Assembly (NCBI RefSeq): GCF_019654955.1
Contig: NZ_BPEV01000007.1
Span: 1 to 64,000 of the forward strand
Direction: 5' to 3'
Length of the DNA: 64,000 nucleotides
DNA from: Shewanella sp. KT0246
GTDB taxonomy: Bacteria > Pseudomonadota > Gammaproteobacteria > Enterobacterales > Shewanellaceae
The notes under the pieces are model-generated. The model made no database searches and was not told where the DNA came from. It saw only the letters and a program-made list of their open reading frames with translations. Each line of letters opens with the position of its first letter. Position 1 is the stretch's first letter. Below are positions 38,251 through 48,336 of this stretch, one piece after another. The position numbers and the translations under genes are program-made.

Positions 38251-38364
38251 GCAGATTAGTACTAGGCTGATTAGTACTAGCGTAGCTCGTACTGGCTTGG
38301 ATCGTATGAGTCTGATTTATACTAGGCTGACTCATATTAGCTGGGCCCATATTAGTGTTTCCAA
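38245..38364. repeat. Degenerate 15-bp tandem repeat, eight units
   Basis: Eight consecutive 15-base units beginning TACTAG or a variant: TACTAGGCAGATTAG, TACTAGGCTGATTAG, TACTAGCGTAGCTCG, TACTGGCTTGGATCG, TATGAGTCTGATTTA, TACTAGGCTGACTCA, TATTAGCTGGGCCCA, TATTAGTGTTTCCAA. Identity is high in units 1, 2 and 6 and decays elsewhere. It starts inside the last sense codon of the SnoaL-like gene. Confidence 0.88.
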
Positions 38365-38421
38365 ATACTGGTATTCAATTTAGACGACACTTCATATCCA
38401 GTTTTGCTTAATAAAGACCAT

Positions 38422-38455
38422 AAAAAATCGCGATGGGCATGTGCCTATCGCGATT
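38422..38455 (-). terminator. Intrinsic terminator of recA
   Basis: AATCGCGAT (38426-38434) pairs with ATCGCGATT (38447-38455), with an inner GGC/GCC pair; six T follow on the minus strand. About 70 bases past the recA stop. Confidence 0.88.
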
Positions 38456-38525
38456 AAGATATTTGCATCAAGTGGCTAGCAATTCGCCTTTAACCAAAGT
38501 TTAGAAAACTTAAGTTAAACTAAAC

Positions 38526-39584
38526 TTAAAACACTTCACCAGTTTCTAAGTCAATGTTTTCATCAGACTCAGCAGGAGCTGCATCTTTTTCTTTGCTTAG
38601 TAGCATTTGACGTAAGTTAGCTTCAATCTCTTCAGCAATTGCTGGGTTCTCAACTAAATACTTACCTGCATTCGCACGGCCCTGACCAATTTTATTGCCT
38701 TGGTAGCTGTACCATGCACCTGCTTTTTCAACAAGCTTATGTGCTACACCTAAATCAACTAATTCACCTGTACGGTTAATACCTTTTCCGTAAAGGATTT
38801 GGAATTCAGCTTGTCTAAATGGCGCAGCAATTTTGTTCTTAACCACTTTAACGCGGGTTTCGTTACCCACTACAGCATCGCCATCTTTAATTGCACCAGT
38901 ACGACGGATGTCTAAACGAACAGAAGCATAAAACTTAAGTGCGTTACCACCTGTTGTGGTTTCTGGGTTACCAAACATTACACCGATTTTCATACGGATT
39001 TGGTTAATAAAGATAAGCAAAGTATTTGATTGCTTAAGGTTACCTGCCAGCTTACGCATTGCTTGGCTCATCATACGTGCCGCTAGGCCCATATGTGAAT
39101 CACCAATTTCACCTTCAATTTCAGCTTTAGGAGTCAATGCAGCAACTGAATCGACAATGATAACGTCAACCGCGCCAGAGCGAGTTAATGCATCACAAAT
39201 CTCAAGCGCTTGCTCTCCAGTATCTGGCTGAGAACATAAAAGGTTATCAATATCTACACCTAAATTCTTAGCATAGATAGGATCAAGAGCATGTTCGGCA
39301 TCGATAAAGGCGCAAGTTTTACCTTGGCGTTGCGCTGCAGCAATCACTTCAAGTGTTAAGGTTGTTTTACCTGAAGATTCTGGACCGTAAATTTCTACGA
39401 TACGACCCATAGGTAAACCACCAGCACCTAATGCAACATCCAATGAAAGCGAACCAGTAGAAATAGTTTCAACATCCATTGTGCGATCAGCGCCCAATTT
39501 CATGATTGAACCTTTACCAAATTGCTTTTCAATTTGACCTAGTACGGCGTTTAGCGCTTTCTCTTTATTTGGATCTGCTTTCAT
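38526..39584 (-). CDS. recA: Recombinase A
   Basis: DNA strand-exchange ATPase and LexA co-protease. From the ATG at 39584, 352 residues start [20 protein letters not shown]. Walker A GPESSGKT is at 67-74, Walker [13 protein letters not shown], loop L2 region [30 protein letters not shown], and an acidic C-terminal tail. The frame opens 33 codons earlier within the promoter, which is excluded. AAGGG precedes the ATG. Transcription starts from a LexA-covered promoter (39666-39693). recX, normally next downstream, is absent; the egt block lies there instead. Confidence 0.99.
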   Translation of the reverse strand: MKADPNKEKALNAVLGQIEKQFGKGSIMKLGADRTMDVETISTGSLSLDVALGAGGLPMGRIVEIYGPESSGKTTLTLEVIAAAQRQGKTCAFIDAEHALDPIYAKNLGVDIDNLLCSQPDTGEQALEICDALTRSGAVDVIIVDSVAALTPKAEIEGEIGDSHMGLAARMMSQAMRKLAGNLKQSNTLLIFINQIRMKIGVMFGNPETTTGGNALKFYASVRLDIRRTGAIKDGDAVVGNETRVKVVKNKIAAPFRQAEFQILYGKGINRTGELVDLGVAHKLVEKAGAWYSYQGNKIGQGRANAGKYLVENPAIAEEIEANLRQMLLSKEKDAAPAESDENIDLETGEVF

Positions 39585-39665
39585 TCTCTTTATCCCTTTA
39601 AGGTGACTCAGTTCAGCATGCGAACTTGGTAACGAATAAATTTGTCTGTCTAACAATATGAGCTC

Positions 39666-39693
39666 AGTATACTGTATAATCATACAGTATCAA
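39666..39693 (-). promoter_or_regulatory. recA promoter with LexA box
   Basis: Leftward -35 TTGATA (39688-39693), 16-base spacer, -10 TATACT (39666-39671). The spacer is a LexA operator, CTGT-N8-ACAG (39672-39687), so repressor and polymerase compete directly. The layout is nearly that of the E. coli recA promoter. Confidence 0.95.
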
Positions 39694-39697
39694 TAGT

Positions 39698-39820
39698 TAC
39701 TGTATACTTTTTTGACATTAATTGAGCCACAATAAAATAAAACCTTAAAAATCAATGGTTAGATGTAGATATAAATTTTTACCATCAAAACTCACTCACA
39801 AAAAACCACTGTATATACAG
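39698..39820. promoter_or_regulatory. Extra LexA-like half-sites between recA and mutS
   Basis: CTGTATAC (39698-39705) is a lone half-site. CTGTATATACAG (39809-39820) is a palindrome with both half-sites but four bases shorter than a LexA box (CTGT-N4-ACAG). Either may be a decayed operator. No mutS promoter is obvious in the 411-base gap (39585-39995). Confidence 0.35.
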
Positions 39821-39995
39821 GTAGAGGATACTGTAAACATCTGAGATATAAACTATTTAACTTGTTTAAAATTCCACTAGTTAACCCTTTAAACACGACG
39901 GTATGAAGATAGCTTATTGGGAATCAAACTAATTATTGTTAAGATGAGCGCCGTAAACAATTCCGTGTTAAAGCCAGATTAAGAGCAACGACTTA

Positions 39996-42575
39996 ATGAC
40001 CGTAAATGAAGACCCAAGTTTAGAAAAGCATACCCCAATGATGCGTCAATATTTAACGCTAAAAGCACAGCATCCTGAGATGTTGTTGTTTTATCGTATG
40101 GGGGACTTTTATGAATTATTTTATGAAGATGCCAAGCTGGCTTCTGAATTACTTGGGATTTCACTTACAGCACGAGGTAAAAGTGGTGGTAATGCGATTC
40201 CGATGGCAGGCTTACCCTATCATGCAGTTGAAGGTTACCTCGCAAAACTGGTTCAAATAGGACAGTCTGTCGCCATTTGTGAGCAGGTTGGCGATCCTGC
40301 AACGAGTAAAGGCCCAGTAGAACGTAAAGTTGTACGAATCGTAACGCCGGGGACCTTAACCGATGAAGCTCTGCTACAAGAAAGACAAGACAATTTACTT
40401 GCTGCTGTTTATCAAGGTAAAACTGGCTACGGCTATGCGACCTTAGATGTGTCATCAGGTCGCTTTGTGGTTGTTGAACTTGAAAATGCAGAAACGTTGG
40501 AAGCTGAATTACAGCGCACAAGTCCAGCAGAACTACTTTACAGCGAAGACTTGGCTGATCGTCACTTAATCGAAAACCTTAAAGGAATAAGACGCAGACC
40601 TGAATGGGAATTTGATTACGATACTAGTATTCAGTTATTGCTAGAGCAGTTTGGTACTAAAGACCTACACGGTTTTGGCATAACAAACGCAAGGCTGTCG
40701 CTGCAAGCTGCTGGCTGTTTGATGCAATACGTCAAAGACACCCAAAAAACGGCTTTACCACATATCAATAGCATCACCATGTTTAATCAAGCTGATACTA
40801 TTATTCTAGATGCTGCCACAAGACGTAATCTTGAGTTAACAGTTAACTTGTCAGGATCTCGGGATAACACACTTGCATGGGTATTAGATAAAACGGCTAC
40901 ACCGATGGGCAGTCGAATGCTGCAACGCTGGATCCATCAACCCCTTCGAGATCAACAGCATATCAGCCAACGCCAACAAGCCGTTGCAGAATTGATTGAA
41001 ACAGGTTTATACGCCGATTTACACCAGCAATTAAAAGCCCTTGGCGACATTGAACGTATCATGGCTCGTTTGGCGATACGCAGTGCACGTCCTCGAGATT
41101 TTGCACGACTACGCCAAGCATTAGCATTATTACCTGAGATTCAACAAACCTTAAGCCATTGCAATCAAGATGAAGTAAAGCGATTAGCTGGGTTACTTGG
41201 TGAATTCCCTGAACAACAACAGCTATTAGAAGCGGCCATTGTAGATAGCCCACCTATGCTTATTCGTGACGGCGGCGTTATTCGCACTGGCTATAATGCA
41301 CAGCTCGATGAATGGCGTGGTCTTAGTGAAGGTGCTAATGATTATTTAGTGCAAATGGAAGCCCGTGAAAAAGAGCAAACCGGGATAAACACCTTAAAAG
41401 TCGGCTATAACCGCGTCCACGGTTATTACATTGAAGTAAGTCGGTTACAATCAGATCAAGTGCCACTGAGTTATCAACGTCGCCAAACCCTAAAAAATAC
41501 TGAACGCTATATCACTCCAGAGCTTAAAGAGTACGAAGAAAAAGTCCTTTCAAGCCAAGGTAAGGCTCTGGCAATTGAAAAACAACTTTGGGAAGAGTTA
41601 TTCGATCTACTCTTACCTAAATTACACGAATTACAGCAATTTGCTCAAGCGGCTTCAGAATTAGATGTACTGAGCAACTTTGCAGAACGAGCTGAAACCT
41701 TAGGTTATCATTGCCCTCAAATCAGCAATGACATCGGAATTAATATTGAAGCAGGTCGTCACCCTGTTGTCGAATTAGTCAGCCAAGCACCGTTCATTGC
41801 TAACCCGGTTGTGTTAGCACCAGAGCGACGTATGTTGATTGTTACTGGTCCGAATATGGGTGGTAAATCGACTTACATGAGACAAGTTGCACTAATCACC
41901 TTAATGGCTCATATTGGCAGCTTTGTTCCTGCACAAAAAGCGGTTATTGGTCCTATTGATCGCATATTTACCCGTATTGGCGCATCTGACGATCTTGCCT
42001 CTGGTCGCTCAACCTTCATGGTAGAAATGACTGAGACAGCCAATATTCTTCATAATGCGACGTCAAAAAGTTTAGTGTTAATGGATGAAATTGGCCGCGG
42101 AACATCAACCTATGATGGATTATCTCTTGCTTGGTCAGCAGCGGAATACTTAGCCGAAAAAGTGGCAGCATTAACGTTGTTCGCAACCCACTACTTCGAA
42201 TTAACCCAATTACCTGAACAGATGATAGGTGCTGCCAACGTACATTTAGATGCTGTTGAACATGATGACACGATTGCCTTTATGCATGCTGTTCAAGAAG
42301 GTGCTGCGAGTAAAAGCTACGGCTTACAAGTCGCATCTTTAGCAGGTGTTCCAGCTCATGTGATTAAAGCCGCTAAACAAAAACTGCATATGCTTGAAAG
42401 CAGAGACTTGGCAAACACTCACCAAGTCCCCATTCAAGAAGCCCTTAATCTGACAATGCCAGAGCCACAATCATCAGCAGCCACCGAAAAGCTCAGCCAA
42501 ATTAATCCAGATGATTACAGCCCTAAACAAGCACTAGACATGCTTTACGAGCTTAAAAGACTAGCCAGTTTGTAA
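39996..42575 (+). CDS. mutS: DNA mismatch repair protein MutS
   Basis: An 859-residue mismatch sensor. Domain I has the mismatch-wedge motif MGDFYELF (Phe38, Glu40). Connector, lever and clamp domains follow; the lever carries [22 protein letters not shown]. The C-terminal ATPase has Walker [15 protein letters not shown] (about residue 615-625), Walker [20 protein letters not shown] and the FATHYFELT histidine. A C-terminal tetramerisation tail ([18 protein letters not shown]) is present. Length is near E. coli (853). The ribosome site is weak. It is divergent from recA and ends at a bidirectional terminator. Confidence 0.98.
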   Translation: MTVNEDPSLEKHTPMMRQYLTLKAQHPEMLLFYRMGDFYELFYEDAKLASELLGISLTARGKSGGNAIPMAGLPYHAVEGYLAKLVQIGQSVAICEQVGDPATSKGPVERKVVRIVTPGTLTDEALLQERQDNLLAAVYQGKTGYGYATLDVSSGRFVVVELENAETLEAELQRTSPAELLYSEDLADRHLIENLKGIRRRPEWEFDYDTSIQLLLEQFGTKDLHGFGITNARLSLQAAGCLMQYVKDTQKTALPHINSITMFNQADTIILDAATRRNLELTVNLSGSRDNTLAWVLDKTATPMGSRMLQRWIHQPLRDQQHISQRQQAVAELIETGLYADLHQQLKALGDIERIMARLAIRSARPRDFARLRQALALLPEIQQTLSHCNQDEVKRLAGLLGEFPEQQQLLEAAIVDSPPMLIRDGGVIRTGYNAQLDEWRGLSEGANDYLVQMEAREKEQTGINTLKVGYNRVHGYYIEVSRLQSDQVPLSYQRRQTLKNTERYITPELKEYEEKVLSSQGKALAIEKQLWEELFDLLLPKLHELQQFAQAASELDVLSNFAERAETLGYHCPQISNDIGINIEAGRHPVVELVSQAPFIANPVVLAPERRMLIVTGPNMGGKSTYMRQVALITLMAHIGSFVPAQKAVIGPIDRIFTRIGASDDLASGRSTFMVEMTETANILHNATSKSLVLMDEIGRGTSTYDGLSLAWSAAEYLAEKVAALTLFATHYFELTQLPEQMIGAANVHLDAVEHDDTIAFMHAVQEGAASKSYGLQVASLAGVPAHVIKAAKQKLHMLESRDLANTHQVPIQEALNLTMPEPQSSAATEKLSQINPDDYSPKQALDMLYELKRLASL

Positions 42576-42600
42576 ATAAGGTTACTTTCCAAGTGAAACA

Positions 42601-42634
42601 AAAAAGCCGCTACGATAAACTTTAGCGGCTTTTT
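42601..42634. terminator. Bidirectional terminator after mutS
   Basis: AAAAGCCGCTA (42602-42612) pairs with TAGCGGCTTTT (42623-42633), with T-runs on both strands. It serves mutS and the leftward lipoprotein gene. Confidence 0.9.
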
Positions 42635-42661
42635 GCTGTCATTAACTCGGAGTTAAAAGAC

Positions 42662-43069
42662 CTACTTTTCAAGGGATTTTAATGCATCAGTATCAACATC
42701 TTTCATCACTTCACGCTCTAATGCATGTTGCGCAGCTAAGTCATTACTTTTCTTTTGTTGTTGTAGTTTTTGCTGCTCAATACTCATTCTGACTTGTCGT
42801 TGAATTGACTCTTGCTCTGTTTCGCACTGCCTGAAACCATCACTCCAACCTTGAGCATAATCAGCTTCTTCATTAAAACGTTTAACGTCTTTTTTGAATT
42901 CATCAAACAAACTGCCACCCGCTTTATTACCACTATCACAACCATCTTGAAAACCATCAGCATAGGCCAAAGGATAACCTTGCTCAATCATACTATCGCG
43001 AGTACTTTGACAAGCAGAAATAATAAATAAGCTTAGTGGTAATAAGATTAAAACGATTTTTTTATTCAT
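42662..43069 (-). CDS. Small lipoprotein, unknown function
   Basis: A 135-residue predicted lipoprotein: signal sequence NKKIVLILLPLSLFIISAC (lipid Cys20), then a mature domain with repeated aromatic/glycine motifs AYADGFQDGCDSGN and DYAQGWSDGFRQC that look like two copies of a short GxxDG unit, and a Gln/Glu-rich coiled C-terminus. The start at 43069 has GAGG six bases upstream; the ATG four codons earlier does not. It lies between mutS and rpoS and has its own transcript, as a terminator separates it from rpoS. I do not recognise the family with certainty. Confidence 0.7.
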   Translation of the reverse strand: MNKKIVLILLPLSLFIISACQSTRDSMIEQGYPLAYADGFQDGCDSGNKAGGSLFDEFKKDVKRFNEEADYAQGWSDGFRQCETEQESIQRQVRMSIEQQKLQQQKKSNDLAAQHALEREVMKDVDTDALKSLEK

Positions 43070-43103
43070 AAAAAACCTCATATGACAGAATCAATAAATA
43101 ATA

Positions 43104-43123
43104 AAAAAGGGCATAAATGCCCT
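43104..43123 (-). terminator. Intrinsic terminator of rpoS
   Basis: AGGGCAT/ATGCCCT hairpin (43108-43123) followed on the minus strand by a T-run; 25 bases past the rpoS stop. Confidence 0.85.
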
Positions 43124-43147
43124 GTTTACTTTGAAATTTTAAAAGTG

Positions 43148-44125
43148 TTAACTTCTAAATAATGCTTCAACAGACAAGCCTTGAGCACCTAAAACATCTT
43201 TCAATCGTTTCAATGCTTCTACTTGAATTTGGCGAACACGTTCACGTGTTAATCCAATTTCAGCACCAACATTTTCTAATGTAGATGGTTCATAACCGAG
43301 TAAACCAAAACGTCTTGCTAGCACTTCACGTTGTTTGGTATTTAACTCATTTAGCCATCCTACTATTGAATTAGATAAGTCTTCATCTTGTACTTTATAA
43401 TCTGGCCCAACAGAATCATCATCAGCAATCACATCAAGTAAGGCTTTATCGTTATCACCACCTAAAGGGGTATCAACTGAGGTGATTTTTTCGTTTAGCT
43501 TTAACATGCGGCTTACATCGCTGGTAGAGACATCAAGAGTGTCAGCGATTTCTTCAGCCGTTGGCTCATGATCTAGTTTTTGAGCTAGCTGTCTTGCTGT
43601 ACGTAAGTACACATTAAGCTCTTTAACGACATGAATAGGTAAACGAATAGTACGGGTTTGATTCATGATAGCTCTCTCGATGGTTTGTCTAATCCACCAA
43701 GTCGCATAAGTTGAAAAACGGAATCCTCGCTCTGGGTCAAATTTTTCGACCGCGCGAATAAGCCCTAGATTGCCTTCTTCAATAAGATCAAGTAACGCTA
43801 AACCTCGGTTGTTATACCTTCTGGCAATTTTAACAACCAAGCGTAAATTACTTTCTATCATGCGGTTACGAGACTTCTCGCAGCCTTTGAGTGCTTTACG
43901 TGAAAAGAAGACTTCTTCTTCTGCACTAAGCAAAGGGGAAAAACCGATCTCACCTAGATATAGCTGAGTGGCGTCAAGATTCTTTTGCAGATCATCTTGA
44001 ACTTGTTGATCAATATCGGATTGCTGCCCTTCTTTGGCTTTTCCTGCCTTCGGCGCAACCTCTTGTGGTTGTGTAGCTAAATCCATAAGCTCTACTGCGA
44101 CTGCAGCGTTTTGTTTTTGGCTCAT
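43148..44125 (-). CDS. rpoS: RNA polymerase sigma factor RpoS (sigma-38)
   Basis: Master sigma factor of stationary phase and general stress. From the ATG at 44125, 325 residues: region 1.2 [16 protein letters not shown], region 2 [26 protein letters not shown] and [18 protein letters not shown], region 3 [18 protein letters not shown], region 4.2 [19 protein letters not shown]. The ATG has GGAG nine bases upstream; a TTG five codons earlier is only the frame opening. It follows nlpD by about 80 bases; as in E. coli a main promoter probably lies within nlpD. Ends SVEALFRS. Confidence 0.98.
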   Translation of the reverse strand: MSQKQNAAVAVELMDLATQPQEVAPKAGKAKEGQQSDIDQQVQDDLQKNLDATQLYLGEIGFSPLLSAEEEVFFSRKALKGCEKSRNRMIESNLRLVVKIARRYNNRGLALLDLIEEGNLGLIRAVEKFDPERGFRFSTYATWWIRQTIERAIMNQTRTIRLPIHVVKELNVYLRTARQLAQKLDHEPTAEEIADTLDVSTSDVSRMLKLNEKITSVDTPLGGDNDKALLDVIADDDSVGPDYKVQDEDLSNSIVGWLNELNTKQREVLARRFGLLGYEPSTLENVGAEIGLTRERVRQIQVEALKRLKDVLGAQGLSVEALFRS

Positions 44126-44203
44126 ATGGTGCTCTCCCAAACCTGGTAAATTTAATTAAACTAGTGCACTTGCCTATCCTCCGTTTTAATGTGAACTAAA
44201 CAA

Positions 44204-45094
44204 TTAGCGTTTAGGTAAGTAATTTAATGGGTTAACAGACTTACCATGTAGACGTATTTCAAAATGTAACATCACTTGGTTTGCCCCTGTGCTACCCATT
44301 TTCGCTACTGTCTGTCCAGCATTTACATATTGCTTTTCTTTGACCAATATTGAATCTGCATGGGCATATGCACTTAAATAGTCATCGTTATGTTTGATAA
44401 TAACCAAATTACCATAACCACGAAGTGCATTACCTGCATAAACAACTCTTCCATCAGCAGCGGCTTTAATAATATCGCCACGAGAACCTGCAACCTTAAT
44501 TCCTTGATTGCCCTGCTGAGTTGTAGAGAAATATCCTATTATTCTGCCTTTATTTGGCCAGTTCCACTTACTTACTTTCTTCGGTAAGCCCTGAACAGGA
44601 TTTTTAGCTACTTGAACCGTTTTTTCTGGGGTAGTTTTTACAGAATACGCAGGCTTAGCTTTGTGATCAAGCTCTTTTTTTGTACTATTTTTGCTAGCTG
44701 ACGTACTAGCTTGTTTTGGCACTGTAGTCTGTTTTGGCTGTGTTTTCTTTACGGGCGTGGGTTTGGTGTTCGCTATAGCAACCGGTTTAGAAACAGTTTT
44801 AGTGGCTGCAGGTTTATATAATTTTAAGGTCTGACCAGGATAAATTGTATATGGCGCTTTTAGCTTATTGTAAGCAGCAATATCACTGAAGTCCTTGCCT
44901 GCTCCCCATGAAATTGAATACAAGGTATCACCGCGCTTAACTTTGTAGCTTCCGGCGGTTATTGACCCTTTATTATATTTAGGACCAGCAGATGATGAAA
45001 TGCTTTGTACAGGTGCAGGGCTATGAGCTTGAAAGCTACAGCCTGATAAAAAAATTATCAAAAAAATAATGCAAAGCCAATTGTGATACTTCAA
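44204..45094 (-). CDS. nlpD: Murein hydrolase activator NlpD
   Basis: A 296-residue lipoprotein that activates amidases at the septum. Lipobox FLSGC (Cys19), a LysM domain at about residues 51-95 (YKVKRGDTLYSISWGAG...YPGQTLKLY), a Lys/Pro/Thr-rich linker, and a C-terminal M23/LytM domain. The LytM domain lacks the first HxxxD pair and has LHFE in place of HxH, so it is a degenerate, non-hydrolytic version, as in E. coli NlpD. The initiation codon is TTG: no ATG or GTG exists in frame before the lipobox, and GGAG lies about eight bases upstream. It lies between pcm and rpoS in the classical order. Confidence 0.95.
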   Translation of the reverse strand: MKYHNWLCIIFLIIFLSGCSFQAHSPAPVQSISSSAGPKYNKGSITAGSYKVKRGDTLYSISWGAGKDFSDIAAYNKLKAPYTIYPGQTLKLYKPAATKTVSKPVAIANTKPTPVKKTQPKQTTVPKQASTSASKNSTKKELDHKAKPAYSVKTTPEKTVQVAKNPVQGLPKKVSKWNWPNKGRIIGYFSTTQQGNQGIKVAGSRGDIIKAAADGRVVYAGNALRGYGNLVIIKHNDDYLSAYAHADSILVKEKQYVNAGQTVAKMGSTGANQVMLHFEIRLHGKSVNPLNYLPKR

Positions 45095-45131
45095 GCATTC
45101 TCTCCAGCTAAAACAGGAAATATCATCCTAG

Positions 45132-45767
45132 TTAAGCAAGTTCGCCATTAACCAACGGTACAAATTTAACTGCTTCAATGATTTGCGATTTAAATTCATT
45201 ATTATTTCGAGTTATTTTTAACAGTTGTTGTGAGTCTTCGCCTACGGGAATGACTAATACTCCACCTTCGGAGAGTTGGCTTAATAATGCCTCTGGTACT
45301 GAAGATGCAGCAGCGGTGACCATAATCGCATCAAAGGGGGCTTTATTTTGCCAACCTTTCCATCCGTCGCCATATTTAAATGACACATTGTGTAGATCTA
45401 AACGTTTCAATCTTTGCCTTGCTTGGATTTGCAAAGCTTTGATTCGTTCAATTGTGCATAGTTGTGGTACCAACTGAGCTAAGATTGCAGCTTGATAACC
45501 CGAACCCGTACCAATTTCTAACACTTTAGCGGGATTATGTTGCAATAATAGTTCAGTCATACGCGCTACAATATAAGGCTGAGATATCGTTTGTCCTTGC
45601 CCGATAGGCAATGCAGTATTTTCATACGCTTTATGAGCAAGTGCACCGTCTAAGAATAACTCTCTAGGTGTATTAGAAACGGCTTCTAAAACCGCACTAT
45701 TACAAATGCCAGCTTCCTGTAGTTTTCTCGCTAAATTGATAGCAACAGTTGAGGCTATCTGACTCAT
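45132..45767 (-). CDS. pcm: Protein-L-isoaspartate O-methyltransferase
   Basis: A 211-residue SAM enzyme that methylates isoaspartyl residues so that damaged proteins can be repaired. Motif I is [18 protein letters not shown], with upstream [19 protein letters not shown], the substrate-recognition segment of PIMT, and [20 protein letters not shown]. Length matches E. coli Pcm (208). Its ATG overlaps the surE stop by four bases (ATGA). It belongs to the truD-surE-pcm coupled chain. Confidence 0.97.
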   Translation of the reverse strand: MSQIASTVAINLARKLQEAGICNSAVLEAVSNTPRELFLDGALAHKAYENTALPIGQGQTISQPYIVARMTELLLQHNPAKVLEIGTGSGYQAAILAQLVPQLCTIERIKALQIQARQRLKRLDLHNVSFKYGDGWKGWQNKAPFDAIMVTAAASSVPEALLSQLSEGGVLVIPVGEDSQQLLKITRNNNEFKSQIIEAVKFVPLVNGELA

Positions 45768-46513
45768 AGTTTTTTTACCCAGTTCTCTAAACCAGCAAGC
45801 TGGTTATATGCTGTTAAATCGACCGTTAGCGGCGTGATTGAAACATAACCTTGTTCAACTGTACCAAAGTCAGTATCCGCACCGGCATCTTGTTCTTTTC
45901 CTGGCGGGCCAAGCCAATATATATCGCGCCCAGCAGGGTCTTGAGACTTAATCATACCCTCGGCTTTATGCCTTGAACCTAAGCGAGTCACCTTCATTCC
46001 TTTAATTTGCTCTAAAGGCAAATCCGGAACATTTACATTTAAAATTTGATCGCTATTGATTGGATGTTCAAGCAAACCTTGCACAATTTTGACAGCGTAA
46101 ACTGCCGCAGTTTTATAGTGTATTAACTCTTTACCCACTAGAGAAACCGCAATAGCAGGTAACCCTAAGAATCGCCCTTCAGTCGCAGCCGCAACAGTGC
46201 CAGAATACAAGGTATCATCGCCCATGTTCGCTCCAGCATTAATACCAGAAACTACAATATTGGGCTCAGTTTCACATAATTCTCTTATGGCTAAATGAAC
46301 GCAATCAGATGGCGTGCCATTGACCGAAGTATAACCATTATCTAAGTTATTAATTCTTAATGGGTTAGTCAAGGTCAAAGAGTTACTTGCTGCTGAGCAA
46401 TTACGATCTGGAGCAACAACTTTTACTTTCGCAATTTGGCTTAATTCTTCAGCTAGCGCTTTTATGCCAGCAGCGGTTACGCCATCATCATTGCTAACGA
46501 GTATATTAATCAC
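45764..46513 (-). CDS. surE: 5'/3'-nucleotidase SurE
   Basis: A 249-residue metal-dependent nucleoside-monophosphate phosphatase important in stationary-phase survival. The metal-binding pair is in [14 protein letters not shown] (Asp9, Asp10); [11 protein letters not shown] and [23 protein letters not shown] supply the remaining ligands. Both ends overlap neighbours by four bases (truD upstream, pcm downstream), so translation is coupled through three genes. Its start codon lies just past the tandem-repeat tail of truD. Confidence 0.97.
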   Translation of the reverse strand: MINILVSNDDGVTAAGIKALAEELSQIAKVKVVAPDRNCSAASNSLTLTNPLRINNLDNGYTSVNGTPSDCVHLAIRELCETEPNIVVSGINAGANMGDDTLYSGTVAAATEGRFLGLPAIAVSLVGKELIHYKTAAVYAVKIVQGLLEHPINSDQILNVNVPDLPLEQIKGMKVTRLGSRHKAEGMIKSQDPAGRDIYWLGPPGKEQDAGADTDFGTVEQGYVSITPLTVDLTAYNQLAGLENWVKKL

Positions 46514-47715
46514 GCTGTTGGCTCTTGTTTAAGTTCTTGTTTAAGTTCTTGTTCAGACTCTTGTTTAGAAAGTGAGGCTGAAGCTTTGGCAAGCGCTTGT
46601 TGTTGAGCTGCAGCATTTTGCTCGGCCACCATTTGTTGGCGTTTCACCTCTTGCACGTCTTGATAATCCAGTAACTCTCTAAGAACTGACGTTGCATAAC
46701 TGCCTGCCGGTAAAATGAATTCAATAATTAAGTTATTTTGTTCAAGTCGATATTTCATCGCTTGTGGCTTAAGCAATAAAGGACGACGCTCTTGTTCTAG
46801 CCCAGCTTGTTCAAGTCCTGCAAGATCTTGAGTTAATTCGGCTAAAGCTGCTTGCTCTACAGACGCTGCATCAGCTTGAGGAAGCATTGCGCCTCGACCC
46901 CATAACGGCGCAGATAATTGAATGTCGTTATCAGACAAACGTTTTAGCGTAGCAGGATCCCATTTTTCAGTGACAAAAAAGCTCTTACTACCTGCAAGCA
47001 TTACGCAATCGCCCGTTAATGGTGCGACACTATGATGGTGTAATCGGTATGAGACAACCTGATTAAATACATTTGAACGAACAGCTGACAGATACATGCT
47101 ACGTTTTTTGCGATCTTTTACTTTTTTACCAGCCAACATTTGTTGGCCGTAAATTAAATTCTTGCCTTGATGACCAAAACGTTGTTCACCAAAGTAATTT
47201 GGTACACCTGTTTCAATGACCTGTTGGATACGTTTTTCAACAGCATCTTTATCTGACACATTTCGTAATGTCAGCTCAAAGCGATTACCTAATAACGCGC
47301 CAATACGTAATTTTTTACTATGACGCTGGCTCGATAAAATAGTCAAACGAGCTTGGTTAGTGTCATTACCTCTACTTGAAGTATCTGCAGATGCTTCTGT
47401 ATTTGGCGTTGTTAAGGATTGCCAATCAGGGGTTTCTTTACCAGGAATTCGCACACCGAACCATTGTTCGGTGACCGCATTTTTGTCTTTTTGACCTGCG
47501 TAAGTCACTTCTTTTTGATGTACCTTTGCAAACTTAGCCAGCATCTCAGCCACTTGATTGGTGTTCAAGCCCTCTTTACGAACATGGATCATATGATGCT
47601 CACCTTCCCCTGTAGGACTAAAAGGCAGCATTTCCTTCACGATAAAGTCGCTATTGAAAGTGCGTAAATCAGCGGTGCAGGTAGGTTTATCAAAAAGGTA
47701 ATGTAACGAGCTCAT
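46510..47715 (-). CDS. truD: tRNA pseudouridine(13) synthase
   Basis: Makes pseudouridine 13 in tRNA-Glu. The 401 residues include the family motif [17 protein letters not shown] (catalytic Asp77), [10 protein letters not shown] and [15 protein letters not shown], with the TRUD insertion domain after it. E. coli TruD is 349 residues. The excess here is mostly a C-terminal tail (about 355-401) rich in Gln/Ala/Lys/Glu, ending in a tandem repeat of the form (K/E)QE(L/S/P). Its stop overlaps the surE start by four bases. The tail is unlikely to be part of the fold. Confidence 0.96.
   Translation of the reverse strand: MSSLHYLFDKPTCTADLRTFNSDFIVKEMLPFSPTGEGEHHMIHVRKEGLNTNQVAEMLAKFAKVHQKEVTYAGQKDKNAVTEQWFGVRIPGKETPDWQSLTTPNTEASADTSSRGNDTNQARLTILSSQRHSKKLRIGALLGNRFELTLRNVSDKDAVEKRIQQVIETGVPNYFGEQRFGHQGKNLIYGQQMLAGKKVKDRKKRSMYLSAVRSNVFNQVVSYRLHHHSVAPLTGDCVMLAGSKSFFVTEKWDPATLKRLSDNDIQLSAPLWGRGAMLPQADAASVEQAALAELTQDLAGLEQAGLEQERRPLLLKPQAMKYRLEQNNLIIEFILPAGSYATSVLRELLDYQDVQEVKRQQMVAEQNAAAQQQALAKASASLSKQESEQELKQELKQEPTA
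46521..46568. repeat. 12-bp tandem repeat in the truD 3' end
   Basis: Four units GCTCTTGTTTAA, GTTCTTGTTTAA, GTTCTTGTTCAG, ACTCTTGTTTAG (plus strand). Because the unit is a multiple of three, copy changes keep the truD frame; it encodes a four-residue repeat such as KQEL on the minus strand. Confidence 0.85.
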
Positions 47716-47773
47716 GTCATGTTCTCAAAATATTAGGTTTATTGTGGCTAACGGCTAACTAACTTTTATAGTT

Positions 47774-48256
47774 TTATAATGCTTTGGACATCAAAACAAC
47801 AGATTCAACCGCAATGCCTTCTTTACGTCCGGTAAAACCTAATTTTTCAGTCGTGGTCGCTTTCACATTAATGTTATCAATGGCTGTTTCTAAATCTTGC
47901 GCTAAGCATTCTCTTATCGCTTGAATATGCGGGAGCATTTTAGGTGCCTGAGCAATAATTGTGACATCAAGATTACCGATAACAAACTGCTTTTGCTTGG
48001 CTAATTTATAACAATGCCTTAAAAGTACTCTACTGTCAGCGCCTGCAAACTCTGAATCAGTATCTGGAAAATGCTTACCTATATCACCTAAAGCCATAGA
48101 ACCTAGAATCGCATCTGAAATAGCATGTAAGACCACATCACCATCAGAGTGAGCAATCAGACCTGTTTCATAAGGTACGGTAACACCACCTAATATTAAC
48201 GGCTTGTCACCACCGAATTTATGTACGTCAAATCCATGCCCAATTCGTATATTCAT
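47774..48256 (-). CDS. ispF: 2-C-methyl-D-erythritol 2,4-cyclodiphosphate synthase
   Basis: Fifth enzyme of the MEP isoprenoid pathway; a trimeric zinc enzyme. The 160 residues begin [14 protein letters not shown], with zinc ligands Asp10 and His12, and [17 protein letters not shown] with His44. The C-terminal [14 protein letters not shown] matches the family. It follows ispD by 80 bases and precedes truD, the standard order. Confidence 0.98.
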   Translation of the reverse strand: MNIRIGHGFDVHKFGGDKPLILGGVTVPYETGLIAHSDGDVVLHAISDAILGSMALGDIGKHFPDTDSEFAGADSRVLLRHCYKLAKQKQFVIGNLDVTIIAQAPKMLPHIQAIRECLAQDLETAIDNINVKATTTEKLGFTGRKEGIAVESVVLMSKAL

Positions 48257-48336
48257 TATTTTCGATTACCATTTATTATATGACTGTTATTGCTATATAT
48301 TTTGATGATTAACACTTTTTAACCTGAGTTATACCA

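Noticed and set aside
38245-38364. Stop-codon readthrough into a pentapeptide-repeat extension of the SnoaL-like protein
   Set aside because: Most units contain in-frame TAG, so several readthrough events would be needed; the shifted frame (37997-38383) is not supported by any ribosome site.
39585-39683. 33-codon N-terminal extension of RecA
   Set aside because: It would translate the promoter and LexA box; homologues start at the ATG at 39584.
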